Origin: Selaginella moellendorffii
Taxonomy: Eukaryota; Streptophyta; Lycopodiopsida; Selaginellales; Selaginellaceae
Direction: 5' to 3'
DNA length: 64,000 nucleotides
Assembly (NCBI RefSeq): GCF_000143415.4
Contig: NW_003314314.1
Span: 927,443-991,442, forward strand
The translations under genes and the position numbers were made by a program. The notes beneath the pieces were generated by a model. It was not told the DNA's origin. It saw only the letters and a program-made list of their open reading frames with translations, and ran no database searches. Below, piece by piece: positions 30,662 to 42,603 of the stretch. Within the stretch, counting starts at the first letter, position 1. Each line of letters opens with the position of its first letter.

Positions 30662-33020
30662 TTAATTACGGTACTTCATGGTAGATTTTTCAAAGCCAAT
30701 GGTGGGGAAGTCTTTTGCATAGTCTTCCACCTCCTCTCTAAGCGCTTTGATGTGGCCCTGGAATTCGGGGTTCGTGTCAACGGCAGCCTTGAAATCCTTA
30801 AGCTTGGAGCCTGATGAAACATTTGAGAGATAGATCGAGTGACAGAGGATGTAAACGATCAAATACCTGAGGCTTCTTTGATCTTTACGGCAATTCCCAC
30901 CGCACGGTCGAAAAACTCGGCAACTTTCTCAAAGTCCACCTCGGTGAATCCTCTTGATGTCAAAGCAGGAGTTCCTGGAAAAGAGTGCGCTTCTTAGTGC
31001 CAGAGCAATCACCCAGGTTTTCATCATACCCATTCTTACTCCGCCGGGCACCATCGCAGAGACATCTCCAGGCACTGTGTTCTTGTTGGCAGCAATGTGA
31101 GCCAGCTCGAGGACTCGTTCTACCCTGGATCCATCCAGCCCCTGGAAGACAGAATAATTCATTCAAACAGCAATGTGACAGTACCTTGTTTTTCAAGTTG
31201 ACCAGAACTAAGTGATTCTCTGTTCCACCTGACACAAGCTCGTAACCTTTTGCCATCAAATGCTACAGAACTCTTCATTTAGAAAGAAACAAAAATAAAG
31301 ACGCTATGTTATACCTTGGCAAAATGAGCAGAGTTTCGAAGAACTTGTTCTTGATAAGCCTTGAACTCTTGTGTAGATGCCTGCGACATCCCCATTTTTA
31401 GATTGACAGTAGAATTCGGCTGATTACCTGTTTAAGAGCCACGGCAAGCGCAGCAATTGTGTGATTGTGAGGACCACCTTGAAGCCCAGGGAACACTGCA
31501 GCATTTATTTTCTCAGCGTAGTCGTATAGAACCTGCGAGGCGCTGTCAAGGAGGTAACTTGGGAAAGTAAACGTACCTCCTGTCCTTGTTTGTTAGTTTC
31601 TTTCACACCCTTGCGGAAGAAAATCATTGCTCCCCGAGGACCTCTAAGTGATTTGTGCGTGGTAGTGGTGACAACGTCTGCAACGTCGAATGGAGATGGC
31701 ACGACACCAGCAGCTACAAGTCCGCTTATATGAGCCATATCAGCTAGAAGGATTGCCTTTTGCTTGTTGCAAATCTGTGATAACGTTACTTTGGAGTTAA
31801 AGCTGCAATCGCTATCTACTCATATGTACCTGACGCATTCGTGCATAATCATAATGCCGAGAGTAGGCGCTGGCTCCAGCCACGATGAGTTTTGGCCGGA
31901 AGAGTGTCGCGCTTTTTTCAAGCTGGATAAGACTCCAGGTTAGTCTCAAAAAGCGAAGTTCTTTGAGACTTCTACTATTCGATTTACCTGATCGTAGTCA
32001 ATAAAACCTGTAGATTCATCCAGCCTATATGGCATCGTTTCAAAAAAGATTGAAACAGCCGAGATTTTCTTAGTATCTGTCTGTGCAAAATAAAGAAGAA
32101 TGCCGCTTAGCTTCTAAAGCCAAAGGTTGCCTACCTGATAACCATGAGATAAATGGCCTCCGTGAGGTAAATCAAGAGCCATAATTCTTTCGTGTGGTTT
32201 AAGCAAAGCTGTATACACTTGAAAGTTTGCTGGAGAACCAGATAATGACTGCACATTAACTGCAAAGAAAAGAAGTCAGAGCTTTATCCTTTCGCCACTG
32301 ATAAAACGTACCTCCCCATTCGTTTGGATTGAGACGAAAAGCTTCTAGTGCTCGTTTCTGGCACAAAGACTCGGCCATATCAATGAACCTAGAACGAACA
32401 AATATTAAGCGTTCCTAGACGTCACTTGTGAAGAAAAAACGACCTACTCATTTCCACCGTAGTAACGAGCTCCTGGATAGCCCTCGCTATACTTGTTGGT
32501 CATGATGGATCCCACTGCTTGCATGACTGAAGTTGAAGTAAAATTCTCCGAGGGAATTAGCTCCAGTCCCTGGTAAAACAGATCCAAAGTTTCCTTCTAT
32601 GTATAGCGAAATTTACCAACCTTCCATTGACGATTTTTTTCCAGCTCAATTATATCAGCGATTTCCGGATCAACGTCGCCAAGTGGAGCGTTGAGCTGCT
32701 TTGGCCACTGCGAGAACGCGAATGCATGTAAACGGATAAGACAAAGATTACTACTTTCTAAAAGGGAATTCTACTTACTGTGACATGGGATTTATCCTTG
32801 GAACTCTCGAATCGCGAGTACACTTCGTCATTGGCCACGGCGGTCTGGATCACACATCAGAATGTAGCTAGCTATCGAAATTTCACAAAGATTCTACCGA
32901 CGCATTTCGCGAGAGGATCGATCTGGCATCGCCGAGCGCCCTGTTTGCCGCGATCGCGAGCGCCGTAGAGGCACGAAACCTGGACAATCGCCGAAGAACA
33001 GCTGCCGAAGCTAGCGCCAT
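30662..33020 (-). CDS. SHM: Serine hydroxymethyltransferase, mitochondrial (533 aa, 15 exons)
   Basis: A PLP enzyme interconverting serine and glycine with tetrahydrofolate; the mitochondrial form serves photorespiration. Exons on the minus strand: 33020-32898, 32844-32779, 32707-32621, 32569-32448, 32388-32312, 32259-32135, 32080-31988, 31922-31830, 31774-31577, 31532-31428, 31380-31315, 31262-31185, 31141-31030, 30974-30867 and 30810-30662. The sum is 1602 nt in frame. The N-terminus is Ala/Arg-rich like a mitochondrial presequence. Signatures: [20 protein letters not shown], and the PLP-lysine motif [13 protein letters not shown]. It ends TMKYRN. Part of it was duplicated into 28460-29140. 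Confidence 0.96.
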
Positions 33021-33348
33021 TGCTCGATCGCAATCCCTCGCGGCAACGCCGCCCCAGCCCAAAATATTTCTTCGTCCACTGCCAAGCAAACTAAATGACC
33101 TATTATCTATCGTCTATACTAACACTCTTTTTCTCTTGTGGCCTGTGGCTGGAAGCCACGTCACCATGATCCTACAAGGTGTGGTTCATGTTACTTGACT
33201 GGTAGATAGCTACACTGTCATTGTTTTTGCGTGAGCTTCGTAAGAAAAAAAAAAAGTAGTAACATCATATGGATTATTACCTGTAGTGGTGTTGTCTACC
33301 AAGTATTATATCCTCCTATATCCTTGAGAGAAGCCAAAAAATTCTTGG
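33021..33348. other. Spacer, no gene seen
   Basis: 328 bp. It holds the SHMT promoter and the 3' end of the B3 gene. No supported open frame. Confidence 0.5.
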
Positions 33349-35222
33349 CTAGCTTAGTGACGTCAGGATTTCCTGAATATCACTCGCTTCAAAGCTATCA
33401 AAATTTGCGAGGCCGTGACCCTCCCTCTCGGATGATCCGAACGAGCTGCTCGATGATCCGGCCCTGGAACTGGAGCTGGGAGTGCAATTCTCGGCCGCTA
33501 TCTCTGCTAATCCTCCTCCTCTCGATGCTACTTTGTTCGATTTGCCGCCGCCACAGCCTTTTGATCGTTTCCTGGTGCTCGACTTCACGGCGGCTCTCTT
33601 ATTGTTGTGATTATTCGTGTCCGAGGACGTCGATGAGTCTTCCGGGGATGCAGCCTTCTTCCCGAGAATTACCTGGTGCCAGGTGAAAAATTCTCAGCAC
33701 AAACAAAGAGGATTGCAAGCTTCCGAGACTACTTACGTATTTTCCAGCTGCGGAGTTCTTATATTTGTAAAGCCGCAGAAGATCTCCTTCTTTAAGACAA
33801 TGGGACCTGATAAACTCTCCTGCGAAATCCGTGCCAAGAGTGAGACAAACTTCTGATTCATCTACGTCAAAAGTTTCTTACCCGTGTTTTCCAGAAGATA
33901 CATTCGGCTTTTGTTGTTGGGCCAGAATCTATGTCGTGCTCGAGATTGTAAGAACTTCCACCTACATTGTAAAGAATCTTCGAAGTTTACCTGTATCTCA
34001 TGTGCCACTTATATGCGGTGGTCAGATCCTCCATCACAATCGTCATCCCTTCTCGAACAGTCAAGTAAGGCAGGCAGCTCTCGGCTTCTTTCTGCTCGAA
34101 GAAAAACGAAAATCTCTTTCGCTATTCGCTAGAAGAAATTTCTTCATACCTTTGGGAGGACAATCCTTCCCAGGTTTCCAACGTCGCTTGGCTTGAGCTG
34201 CTTCTGCAGAAGAAATTCCAAGTTCTTCTCGACAATTAGTTCCTGAAAAGACATTTGCATAAATTAAGTGAGCTCCAACAAAAAATCTCGGCAAGCTTTA
34301 CCTCCACAGACTTTCGCGATGTGCAGCAAGGAAAAGGCACCTGGTATGGCAGCGATCGCCTCTTTCTTGCCATGCGACACTTACGCGCAGTGGACCTAAA
34401 GGGCAACTCCACCTTGATCTGTCGATCGCTCCCTGGAAGAAATCCTCCTGGCGTGTGAAAGTGTTCTTCGATAGGCTGCTGCTCCACCTTGATATTCGCC
34501 ACTGGATCGAGAATGTTGGCAGCAGCGGGGCCATCGATCACTTGCGGCGAAGCGACCATGAGGTTATCGAGAATTGCCGCTGGGCAATGCCGCCGAAAGG
34601 CATAAAGATTCGCGGATGAGCCGATCGCATCGCCTTGCTGTTGCTGCTGTTGCTGCTGGGATTGGAGAACCTGGCACTCGAGCTGGGGACAAGAGAACCA
34701 GTATTGATCCTCGATGGAGGCGGTGGCGGATTCTTCGTCACCGATCACGATGCTGTGATGCTGCTGTGCCTGATGCTGCTGCCAATCCATCATCGTCGCG
34801 GCTGCCGGGACTTCGCCGATCCACTCCACTAACCTCGCGGAGGAGCCGGCCGGGATGCTCGCCATGCTTTCTTTCTTGGCGTCTGGGACCTCCCAAAGAT
34901 CAACCAAAGGCTTACAATCCTGGGGGCCGTCGACCGATAGCGTCGCGGCGGCGGCTCCTCCATAGTTGTCGACGAGTTGGAATCCCGGTGCTGGCGCCTC
35001 GAGCGGGATTATCGATGCCGGATCTTTCTGCGGATGATCGAACGCCACCGACGCCTCCGAAGCGGCGGCGCCGCTGTGCTGCGCGATCGGGCTGAAATCT
35101 TGGAAGGAGAAATCGTCGCAGCAGTCAAGAACCTCGCGGCCGCTGATGCTCACGCTCTCGATCTTGACATCCAGGAGTGGGAAATCGCTGGGGAGATTGT
35201 AGACAGCACACGAGACGGCCAT
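33349..35222 (-). CDS. B3-domain transcription factor, LEC2/FUS3/ABI3 type (522 aa, 6 exons)
   Basis: A DNA-binding regulator of the LAFL group, which controls seed or embryo maturation in seed plants; its role in a seedless plant is an open question. Exons on the minus strand: 35222-34302, 34242-34150, 34091-33991, 33928-33882, 33819-33737 and 33672-33349. The long N-terminal half is acidic with a poly-Gln tract ([11 protein letters not shown]) and contains VEWIGEVP and a short basic stretch. The B3 domain is at ~308-420: [65 protein letters not shown] and YVILGKK. A Lys/Ser-rich tail follows. The B3 exon pattern is as in ABI3/FUS3. Subgroup placement needs a tree. Confidence 0.9.
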
Positions 35223-35603
35223 GGCGCCGGCGCCAGCGCCTTCGATCGATAGAAATGGGAAGCGCAAGGGACTAGATTCTTCTAAAATCCTAGGCCTAAC
35301 TAGACGATCGATCGCTGGATCGATCGATCAAGAAGGCAAAGACGCCATCTTTGAGGCGCGGAAAAATGTAGGCGCTAAACCAAAGGAGCGGAAGGGCGTT
35401 AACGAGCTGGAAAGTGATAGTGAGAGCACTGGGAGTGCCACCAAATTTGGTGGCTACCCCCAGAATTAGCTTTCCCCAGTGTTCTGTGGACCGCTAGCTT
35501 CGCTAGTGGTAGTTTGCAAAAACAAAATGAAGGAAAAGATGAAAAATGGAAAATAGCAAAAAGCAACATTTCTAAAACAAAATGATCCAATTTCAAAAAT
35601 TAT
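35223..35603. other. Spacer, promoter of the B3 gene
   Basis: 381 bp with clustered GATCGATC motifs near 35305-35330 and no gene. Confidence 0.5.
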
Positions 35604-35676
35604 CGCCGCCCGTGGGGCTCGAACCCACGACCACAAGGTTAAGAGCCTTGCGCTCTACCAACTGAGCTAGGGCGGC
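35604..35676 (-). tRNA. tRNA-Lys (CTT)
   Basis: On the minus strand the acceptor GCCGCCC pairs fully with GGGCGGC, followed by discriminator G. The D arm is TAGCTCAGTTGGTAGAGC. The anticodon arm CAAGG-CTCTTAA-CCTTG gives anticodon CTT. The T arm is GTGGGTTCGAGCCCCAC. 73 nt, no intron. Confidence 0.95.
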
Positions 35677-35784
35677 CTTGATGTGAAAGCTTTCAAGTTT
35701 TGGCTTCTTGCCCTTTTAAGCTCTCTTTCTTAAAGTCTTGCATTTTTACTTTTAAAAGGGATAAGGAGTTTTAGGGTTTTTTCG

Positions 35785-36435
35785 ATGGAGCTGCTATGGA
35801 GGAGTTCGCCATTCACCAGCGCTGCTCAAATCCCTCTCAAATCCACTCGCCAATCGCCCGCAGGTATTTTCCAGCTGAAATCTTGCCGAAATTTCGCTTC
35901 ATCGCAATGACATTGCATCAGGAGCGATCCCTTTGTCGATCACCGCCGAGGAATACAATCGCCGGGAGAACAGGAGAATGAAGCACCAAAGAATTCGCAA
36001 GAAGGTCTGGAATCGAGGATTTCCAGGAGCTGCATTGCCTGATTCCTCCTCTTTCTTTCTTCCTTCAGCTGAGCGGCACCACGGAGAGGCCACGGCTCGC
36101 AGTTTTTCGTTCCAACCAGCATTTGTACTGCCAGGTGATTGACGACACCAAAATGCACACGCTCGCGGCCATGTCGACGATCCAGAAGCCCCTCCGCGAC
36201 GAGCTCAATCTCAGTTCTGGCCCAACGATTGTAAGTCCTGTTTTTCCTTCCAGTTCTTTTACACTATCTACCGAGAACTTCGCAGGAGGCGGCAAAACGA
36301 GTCGGGGAAGAGATTGCCAAGCTTTGTCTCAGTAAAGGAATCACCAAAATAGCTTTCGACCGGGGTGGATTTGAGTACCATGGTCGGATCAAAGCCCTGG
36401 CCGAGGCCGCTCGAGAGAGTGGGCTTGAGTTCTAA
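35785..36435 (+). CDS. RPL18: Plastid ribosomal protein uL18c (157 aa, 4 exons)
   Basis: A protein of the 50S subunit that binds 5S rRNA. Exons are 35785-35863, 35922-36004, 36069-36230 and 36286-36435. The first ~30 residues look like a plastid (or mitochondrial) targeting peptide. The bacterial-type uL18 core follows: [52 protein letters not shown] and [20 protein letters not shown], ending SGLEF. A telo-box (TTAGGGTTTT, 35771-35780) sits five bases before the ATG. Organelle choice is inferred. Confidence 0.92.
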
Positions 36436-36587
36436 ACAAATTCTTCTCTTTTTGTTTTACTTAACTTTTCTCTTACAGATAATCTCTAGGGAAGAACATC
36501 GCAATGTGCGGTGCCTGTTAGCTCGACGTGTGGTGTTTCGGGGCTCAAGGTTTTTCTTAGTCCTTACAGGTGCTCGCTCCCATAGTC

Positions 36588-38328
36588 ATGAGGAGCTCAT
36601 GCCAATCTCTTCATTCTCCTTCAATTTCATTGCCTTCAAAGCGAAGAAGATTGCGCCGAGTTGCTACTGCGGCTCTCAGTAATGCTCAGGTTCGCAAGCA
36701 AGTGCAGCTTCGGTTCTATCATCAAATTGCATTGTTTTCGCAGGTCAAGCAAGCCGAGATGCTGATTGAGCGGCTGTCTACGCGCTTGACAACAGATAAG
36801 GTGTGAAGTATGTTTTTCGTGCATCTGCGCTACCCTTTTAAGTATTTCTTCTTCTTTTGTTCACAGGTTTTGGACAAGATTACTACTGTCATTGCTGGCC
36901 AAACTCCGGTGCGACGATCATTTTGTTCTCTCTCTTCAAGTTTTGAAGAAAATTCTTGTTTCACAGGTGGAACCAGACATACTGGACAAACAACTCAAGG
37001 CCATCACAACCGGAGAGGTGTGTTTTCTTTTTGTTCACTGTTGCTCTTAGAATTGAATTGGTTTGTGTAGGATTACAATTCCTGGGAGGAGTTGAGGACA
37101 GAGTTTGTACGCAATGCCTCTAACCTGTGGACGTCTTCTTATGATTTGGCAAGTCCGAGGCCATTTGAAACCTGTGCTTTTCAATCTTAACGATGGCTTT
37201 CAGCTTACAAACTTCAATCCATTTGAGCTTGGACACTGGGTCGGGGGCTTGATTGAAGACTTCGCTGAAAGAGTAAAGGATGTTCGCAAGTTTAAATGTG
37301 ATAATGGTTTTGTTTGCAGTTTGCTGCCTGGGAACTATCTAGTTTGGTGGCCATCGGAGAGAGATGGGTGATCTGGACGCCGCTTGTTGTTCTTACAATG
37401 GCGTGGTAAATTGTTTCGTTTTCTATCCACAAAGGATGAGCTCGTAAATGTGCACAGGCAAATGTCAAAGAATAGAAATCAGAACGGCGAAGCGACGGAA
37501 AGCCAGTACGTACGTAATACCAGATCTGTATTCATTTTTCCCTCTGTTTTCTCTTTTATCAAGGACATTGGTGCCGCCTGTCACTGAAAAGCAAAAGCAG
37601 GTCAGGAAGGAGATCGAGAGAATGAAACTAAGATGTTCGCTTCTACAAGAGGTGGGAGCTATAAAAGTGAGTTGCTTTGGAGGTTTTCTTTGTGAGAATT
37701 TGGCTTCCTATAACACAACCGAAATGACAGGGAAGTGCGACTATACAAGCCATCGTGAAGCAGCTCCAGATGGTTGGCTCAATGTTCGACGACGAGACTG
37801 CCATGGAGAACATTAACGGGAGCTGGCAGCTATTGTGAGTGTTTTTTCGTTTTCGAAGTTTGAGGTTCCTTGTGCTCTAAGATCTAGCATTGTTCATACA
37901 GATATGCGTCTCAAGAGCCCGCGATATTTTCTCGATTGCCCGGTCTAGAGATAAGCAATCTGGAGCAGAAGTTTTCACGGCGGAGTAACGATCAAACGCT
38001 GACGATACACAATCTCGCGCTCTTGAGGTTTGTAGGATGATCTTTGGAGTAGCGAATCTAAGCTTTGAAACATAGACTACCTGGTGTGGGAGCGGTCCGA
38101 GTGGAACTCAAGGGCGTGTGGAACAAGTCGACTGGTATGGTGGTCTTTGACGAAGTTTCTGCTGGTAGAGCTTTCGAGTCCCCAGTTTCTTGGGACTTGA
38201 CAAGGATCACTCTCGCGCTGCCCGTTCCTCGGTCCGAGCGGTGGGAGCTTTTGTATATGGACGACGTGATTCGCGTAAACCAGGGAGACGATAGCCATTT
38301 GTACATCTATTCCAGACTTTACACTTGA
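36588..38328 (+). CDS. PAP/fibrillin-family plastid protein (367 aa, 12 exons)
   Basis: Likely a plastid lipid-associated protein of plastoglobules or thylakoids. Exons: 36588-36689, 36744-36800, 36867-36908, 36967-37017, 37071-37148, 37204-37272, 37320-37405, 37458-37505, 37564-37651, 37731-37834, 37902-38027 and 38076-38328. They total 1104 nt in frame if the fifth intron has a GC donor (TTG|GCAAGT). A Ser/Arg-rich start resembles a transit peptide. A helical region with a hydrophobic stretch (VIWTPLVVLTMAW) follows. The C-terminal fibrillin-like part includes NINGSWQLLYASQEPA, VELKGVWNKSTG and the lipocalin-like end ERWELLYMDDVIRVNQGD. The subfamily is uncertain. Only 152 bp separate it from the uL18c stop. 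Confidence 0.75.
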
Positions 38329-39174
38329 AGCTTTGGAATTGAGCACGCATTACTGCCTCCAATATTCTCGCTATATTGTAATAGTTCTTCCAATCCAAGC
38401 TCTAATGGACTGCAGGAACAAGTTAGGAGATCCTAGTCAGCCAGTTGACGGGAACGAGTGATCTTCCGAGCTTCTTGAAACGTTCAGAATTGCGATGGAG
38501 TCCCTTCGCTGGATTCCAAGAGATGTTTCTCCATCCTTTCATCCACCACCGAGAGAACTCGCGAGATTTCTTAACGTTTCCACACACTCGGAGAGCAGTG
38601 ATGGAGGCCGCGCGCTACGCGATCTTGTTCCCGGCGTCAAAGGCGAGGCGATTTAGAGCGAGATCCATCTAGATCTAACTCCAAAATCCGGGAAGGCGTT
38701 GCGCCAAGGACGCCCGAGAATGCGCGTGATAATCGGGCGATGGGACCGTGTCGTATGGTATAAGTACTTGGTATGATATTTTATTATTGGAACCCGGTTG
38801 CTGAGATCATGGCTATCAGGTAAGTGTAAAGGTGGACCGTTGTAGAAGACCCGGGTTCGATGCCGAAGGGTCCAATCAACAAGGACTTTTATGAAATTTT
38901 TTTCCACAATAAGTAGCCTTCGTTCTGGTTCGCCAGCTCATTAAAACAACTTAGACCAGTCAGTTAGGACTTTGGTCTCTCAAAACATACGTGTCCGGTT
39001 CGACTCTTCTCTATATTAATCGTGCTTTTCTAAACTAATTGTATAATTAGATTATTAATAAATTAGTTTAACTAAAACTTTTAGGGTTGTGCCCTAGTTT
39101 CGTTGGCTAGGGTTTTAGGAAACTCGCAGATCAGGGTTTTCTCTCTTTGTTCTTGGAAATTACATCGCGCAGTC
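38329..39174. other. Spacer upstream of eIF4A
   Basis: 846 bp with no supported gene. The last 70 bp carry telo-box-like motifs: TTAGGGTTG near 39081 and TAGGGTTT at 39108-39115. A tRNA-like T-loop around 38850 is discussed under rejected items. Confidence 0.5.
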
Positions 39175-40856
39175 ATGGCAGGGATGGCACCGGAGGGCTC
39201 GCAATTCGATCCGCGTCAGTTCGATCAGAAAATGGAATTCGCGTAAGTTCTCTCCTCTCTTCCGCAGCTCGAGATCTTTTGTTTTCCTTTTCCTTTTGGC
39301 AGCCTCGAGACCGGCGAGGAGGCCCTCTCGACCTGGGAGGAGGTTAACGAGACATTCGATTCGATGGGTCTCCACGAGAATCTCCTGCGAGGGATCTATG
39401 CCTACGGTAGGCAAAGGGAAATCTTCTCGAGATTTCACAAGCTTTGTTCTTACGATTCTTGGTTTGCTGCTGCCAGGTTTTGAGAAGCCATCGGCGATCC
39501 AGCAGCGAGGAATCGTCCCGTTTTGCCGGGGCCTCGACGTGATCCAGCAAGCCCAGTCGGGGACCGGCAAGACGGCTACGTTTTGCTCGGGCATTCTCCA
39601 GCAGCTTGACGGACACCTGAACGAGTGCCAGGCGCTCGTCCTCGCTCCGACCCGCGAGCTCGCCCAGCAGATCGAGAAGGTGATGCGAGCGCTCGGGGAC
39701 TACTTGCAAACCAAAGTTCACGCTTGCGTCGGCGGCACGGACGTCCGCCAGGACCAGAGGATCTGCCAGTCGGGTGTTCACGTCGTGGTTGGAACTCCTG
39801 GCCGCGTCTACGATATGCTCCGCCGCCGGGCCCTCCGCTCCGAGCACATCAGGATGTTCGTCCTGGACGAGGCGGACGAGATGCTCTCCCGTGGATTCAA
39901 AGACCAAGTAAGCCACACTTTCCTTTCCTATCGCGTTTCGATTCGTTGTTTCTTCTTGGTTTGATGATTTGCGCTATGAGTTTTCGAGATCTCTCTTTTG
40001 TTCGTAACTCTCTTTCTCACTACTTTGGTTGGGTTGTGTGTTTTAAGATCTTTCTTTCTTTTCTCGTTTTCTCGTGTTGGTTTGTTTCATTTTCGAAATC
40101 TCTCCGCTGGTTTCGTTGTTCTTCTTAACTTCTCTCTGTCTTTAGATTTCGTTCTTCTGACTGGTTGAGTTCTTTGGATTTTTCATCTTGTTGCTCACGA
40201 CGCGATTCTCTGTTTTACAGATCTATGATATCTTCCAGCTCCTGCCCGCCAAGGTCCAGGTGGGCCTCTTCTCCGCCACCATGCCGCCCGAGGCGCTGGA
40301 GATCACCCGCAAGTTCATGAGCAAGCCGGTCCGGATCCTCGTCAAGCGCGACGAGCTGACGCTGGAGGGTATCAAGCAGTTCTACGTGAACGTGGAGCGC
40401 GAGGACTGGAAACTGGACACGCTGTGCGACCTGTACGAGACGCTGGCCATCACGCAGAGCGTCATCTTTTGCAACACCCGCCGCAAGGTGGACTGGCTCA
40501 CGGACAAGCTGCGGAGCCGCGACCACACGGTGTCGGCGACGCACGGCGACATGGATCAAAACACCCGCGACATCATCATGCGCGAGTTCCGGTCGGGATC
40601 GTCGCGAGTTCTCATCACCACCGACTTGCTCGCGCGCGGGATCGACGTCCAGCAGGTGTCGCTGGTGATCAACTTTGATCTTCCCACGCAGCCGGAGAAC
40701 TACCTGCATCGAATCGGGCGCAGCGGTCGGTTTGGGCGCAAGGGAGTGGCGATCAACTTCTTGACCAAGGACGACGAGAAGATGCTCTTCGACATCCAGA
40801 AGTTCTACAACACCGTCATCGAGGAACTGCCGAGCAACGTTGCGGACCTCATCTGA
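39175..40856 (+). CDS. EIF4A: Translation initiation factor eIF4A (412 aa, 4 exons)
   Basis: A DEAD-box RNA helicase of the cap-binding complex eIF4F that unwinds mRNA leaders. Exons are 39175-39242, 39303-39406, 39477-39907 and 40221-40856. The N-terminus [15 protein letters not shown] is typical of eIF4A proper, not eIF4A-III. Motifs in order: Q motif ([13 protein letters not shown]), Walker A (AQSGTGKT), [12 protein letters not shown] in [12 protein letters not shown], and [11 protein letters not shown]. It ends NVADLI. Length is exactly that of the family. The 313-bp third intron is long for this window. Coding GC is very high at third positions, as expected for a strongly expressed gene. 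Confidence 0.97.
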
Positions 40857-41336
40857 GCAGCGACTTCTTGGAGCGTGAGTTTTTACTTTGTTCGTCTATT
40901 TCTTCTTTTTTGTTTCGGCTGCTGTGCGGAAGTTTTGTTTCCGCTGCCTCTCTTTTCGTTTTTGTACTTTTAGTTCGGGAAAGGAATCATCAATTCACTT
41001 GAAAAAAAAGTGTGCTCAAAAGTATTTTAATGATAAGATTTTGAATAAAAGAGAATAAGTTGTTATATTTTTAAAATAAATTATTTTCAAGAATTTTTAT
41101 TATAATAATAAGTAATTCATAATTTGACTGGTGTTAAAAATGCAATATAAGAAAATTAGTTTTTAACTTTTTAAAATTTTAGTTATTTTTATCTATATTT
41201 GTCTGAATTTTTAAAAGTTTTAATATAAAAAAATAAACTAATACACCTCAAATTGTCAAACTTAGTAATAGAATATTCAAATGTAATTTTCACAAAGTGT
41301 GAGTGCTTTGCCCTTACAAAAAGATATAAGATGTAT
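40857..41336. repeat. AT-rich spacer, left flank of the element 2 insertion
   Basis: Strongly AT-rich, no gene. From about 41100 it resembles 55230-55500 and 55850-56050 (shared pattern AATATAAAATGTAT then CAAATGTTTAT), showing that element 2 landed inside a local repeat family. Confidence 0.65.
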
Positions 41337-41510
41337 TGTGAGTGCATAGAATATGGAAAGGGAATACAGAAATGTGCATATCAATTAGCCCAAAAACCCT
41401 AGTTTATATACAGGAGCGAGTGGTTCGGATTGAAACCAATCCGACGGCTACCAAAATCCATTACGCTAATATTAGTATACGGCATCGTAACCGTACACTT
41501 GGCCCTCACA
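41337..41510 (-). repeat. LTR of gypsy element 2 (3' end of element)
   Basis: 174 bp, TGTGAG...CTCACA, matching element 1 LTRs in reverse complement. It is followed inward by the polypurine tract (CCCCTCCTCTC on this strand). Confidence 0.9.
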
Positions 41511-41802
41511 TCATCCCCTCCTCTCGGAATAATGGAAGGCCGTCAGGGTTCTCTTGTAGACGGGCCGGGATCTGGAGGAACGTCAGGAGGAGGCATTGGC
41601 GGATCTGTAGACGGTATTAACTACTCCTGATCCCTTTGTATGAAGCGTTTTAACCGCTGCACATGCACAATCTCCGGAGGATTGGCCTGCTGAACGTCAT
41701 GCCGAACCTCATAAACTTGCGGTCCAACTTGCCGCAACACCCGATACGGTCCTTTCCACTGCGCAAGGAGCCCCTTAGATAAACCACATACCGTAAGATA
41801 AT

Positions 41803-41977
41803 TGTAAACCACAAATTTTTCCTTTCCAATTTGCCAGCTTACCTCGTCTACCCGTCCAACACCGCCTTGGCTTTTGCTAAGTTCCCTTGCTAAGGTTCTC
41901 GCCTATAGTACCAGCTTCTACTTGGTCTCAGCTACTCACTGCACGAGCAACGGAGTGTTAGCCATCCATCCACGGAT
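41803..41977 (+). repeat. Repeat fragment beside the TRIM
   Basis: Host element 2 sequence stops at CCGTAAGAT (41799) and resumes at ATGGGG (42604). This 175-bp piece is therefore part of the inserted DNA. It starts TGTAAACCAC, resembling the TRIM LTR start TGTAAGCAAC, and has a decayed relative at 27745-27890. It may be a truncated related LTR. Confidence 0.55.
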
Positions 41978-42603
41978 TGTAAGCAACTAAAGGGAACGAC
42001 TCGAGAGACGATCCATAGGGGTTCAAATATAAAGGGAAAAGGCCCATGAATAAGAGTGCACCCCCTTTTCCAATCGGTTAAGGGTCTTGGGATATTTGGG
42101 GTTAAGCGTCCTTGGGTGTGAATAGTACTGGGTTGGGTGACCTCCCGGGAAGTCCAAACTCAGGAGCTTACATTTGGTATCAGAGGGGTCTTGGGTCCGA
42201 CTCTGTTGGTTGGCTAAGGCTTGGGTCCGACTCTGTTGGTTGGCTAAGGGAATCGCACCACATGTTGATTGACATCTGGCTGGTCCAGTTTTGCTCCCGC
42301 TGGGCTCGACCCGAGGGGTAGGGTGTCAAGAGAGCGGGGCTCTCGAGAGAGCTGCGGCTCTCAACTTCCGTTCACGAGGGCGTGAACTTGCAGGGAAGCG
42401 TGGTGGATTGTAAGCAACCAAAGGGAACGACTCGAGAGACGATCCATAGGGGTTCAAATATAGAGGGAAAGGGCCCATGAATAAGAGTGCACCCCCTTTT
42501 CCAATCGGTTAAGGGTCTTGGGATATTTGGGGTTAAGCGTCCTTGGGTGTGAATAGTACTGGGCTGGGTGACCTCCCGGGAAGTCCAAACTCAGGAGCTT
42601 ACA
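41978..42603 (+). mobile_element. TRIM (terminal-repeat retrotransposon in miniature, 626 bp)
   Basis: Two 195-bp LTRs (TGTAAGCAAC...GAGCTTACA) at 41978-42172 and 42409-42603 differ at about four positions by eye. The 236-bp interior has no coding capacity. TTTGGTATCAGAG directly after the first LTR is an initiator-tRNA-Met primer site, and CAGGGAAGCGTGGTGGA before the second is a purine-rich tract. The interior holds a 30-bp direct duplication (GGGTCCGACTCTGTTGG twice). It interrupts the integrase end of element 2. Confidence 0.9.

Noticed and set aside
34574-35095. Plus-strand frame opposite the B3 gene
   Set aside because: Arg/Pro-rich antisense shadow; the minus strand has the B3 domain and consistent splicing.
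38809-38890. tRNA-like sequence with GGGTTCGATGCC
   Set aside because: No acceptor stem or anticodon arm can be paired around it; at best a degenerate fragment.
41333-41336. GTAT/GTAT flanks of element 2 as a target-site duplication
   Set aside because: Uninterrupted relatives of this AT-rich repeat already read ATGTATGTAT, so the pair is probably native.
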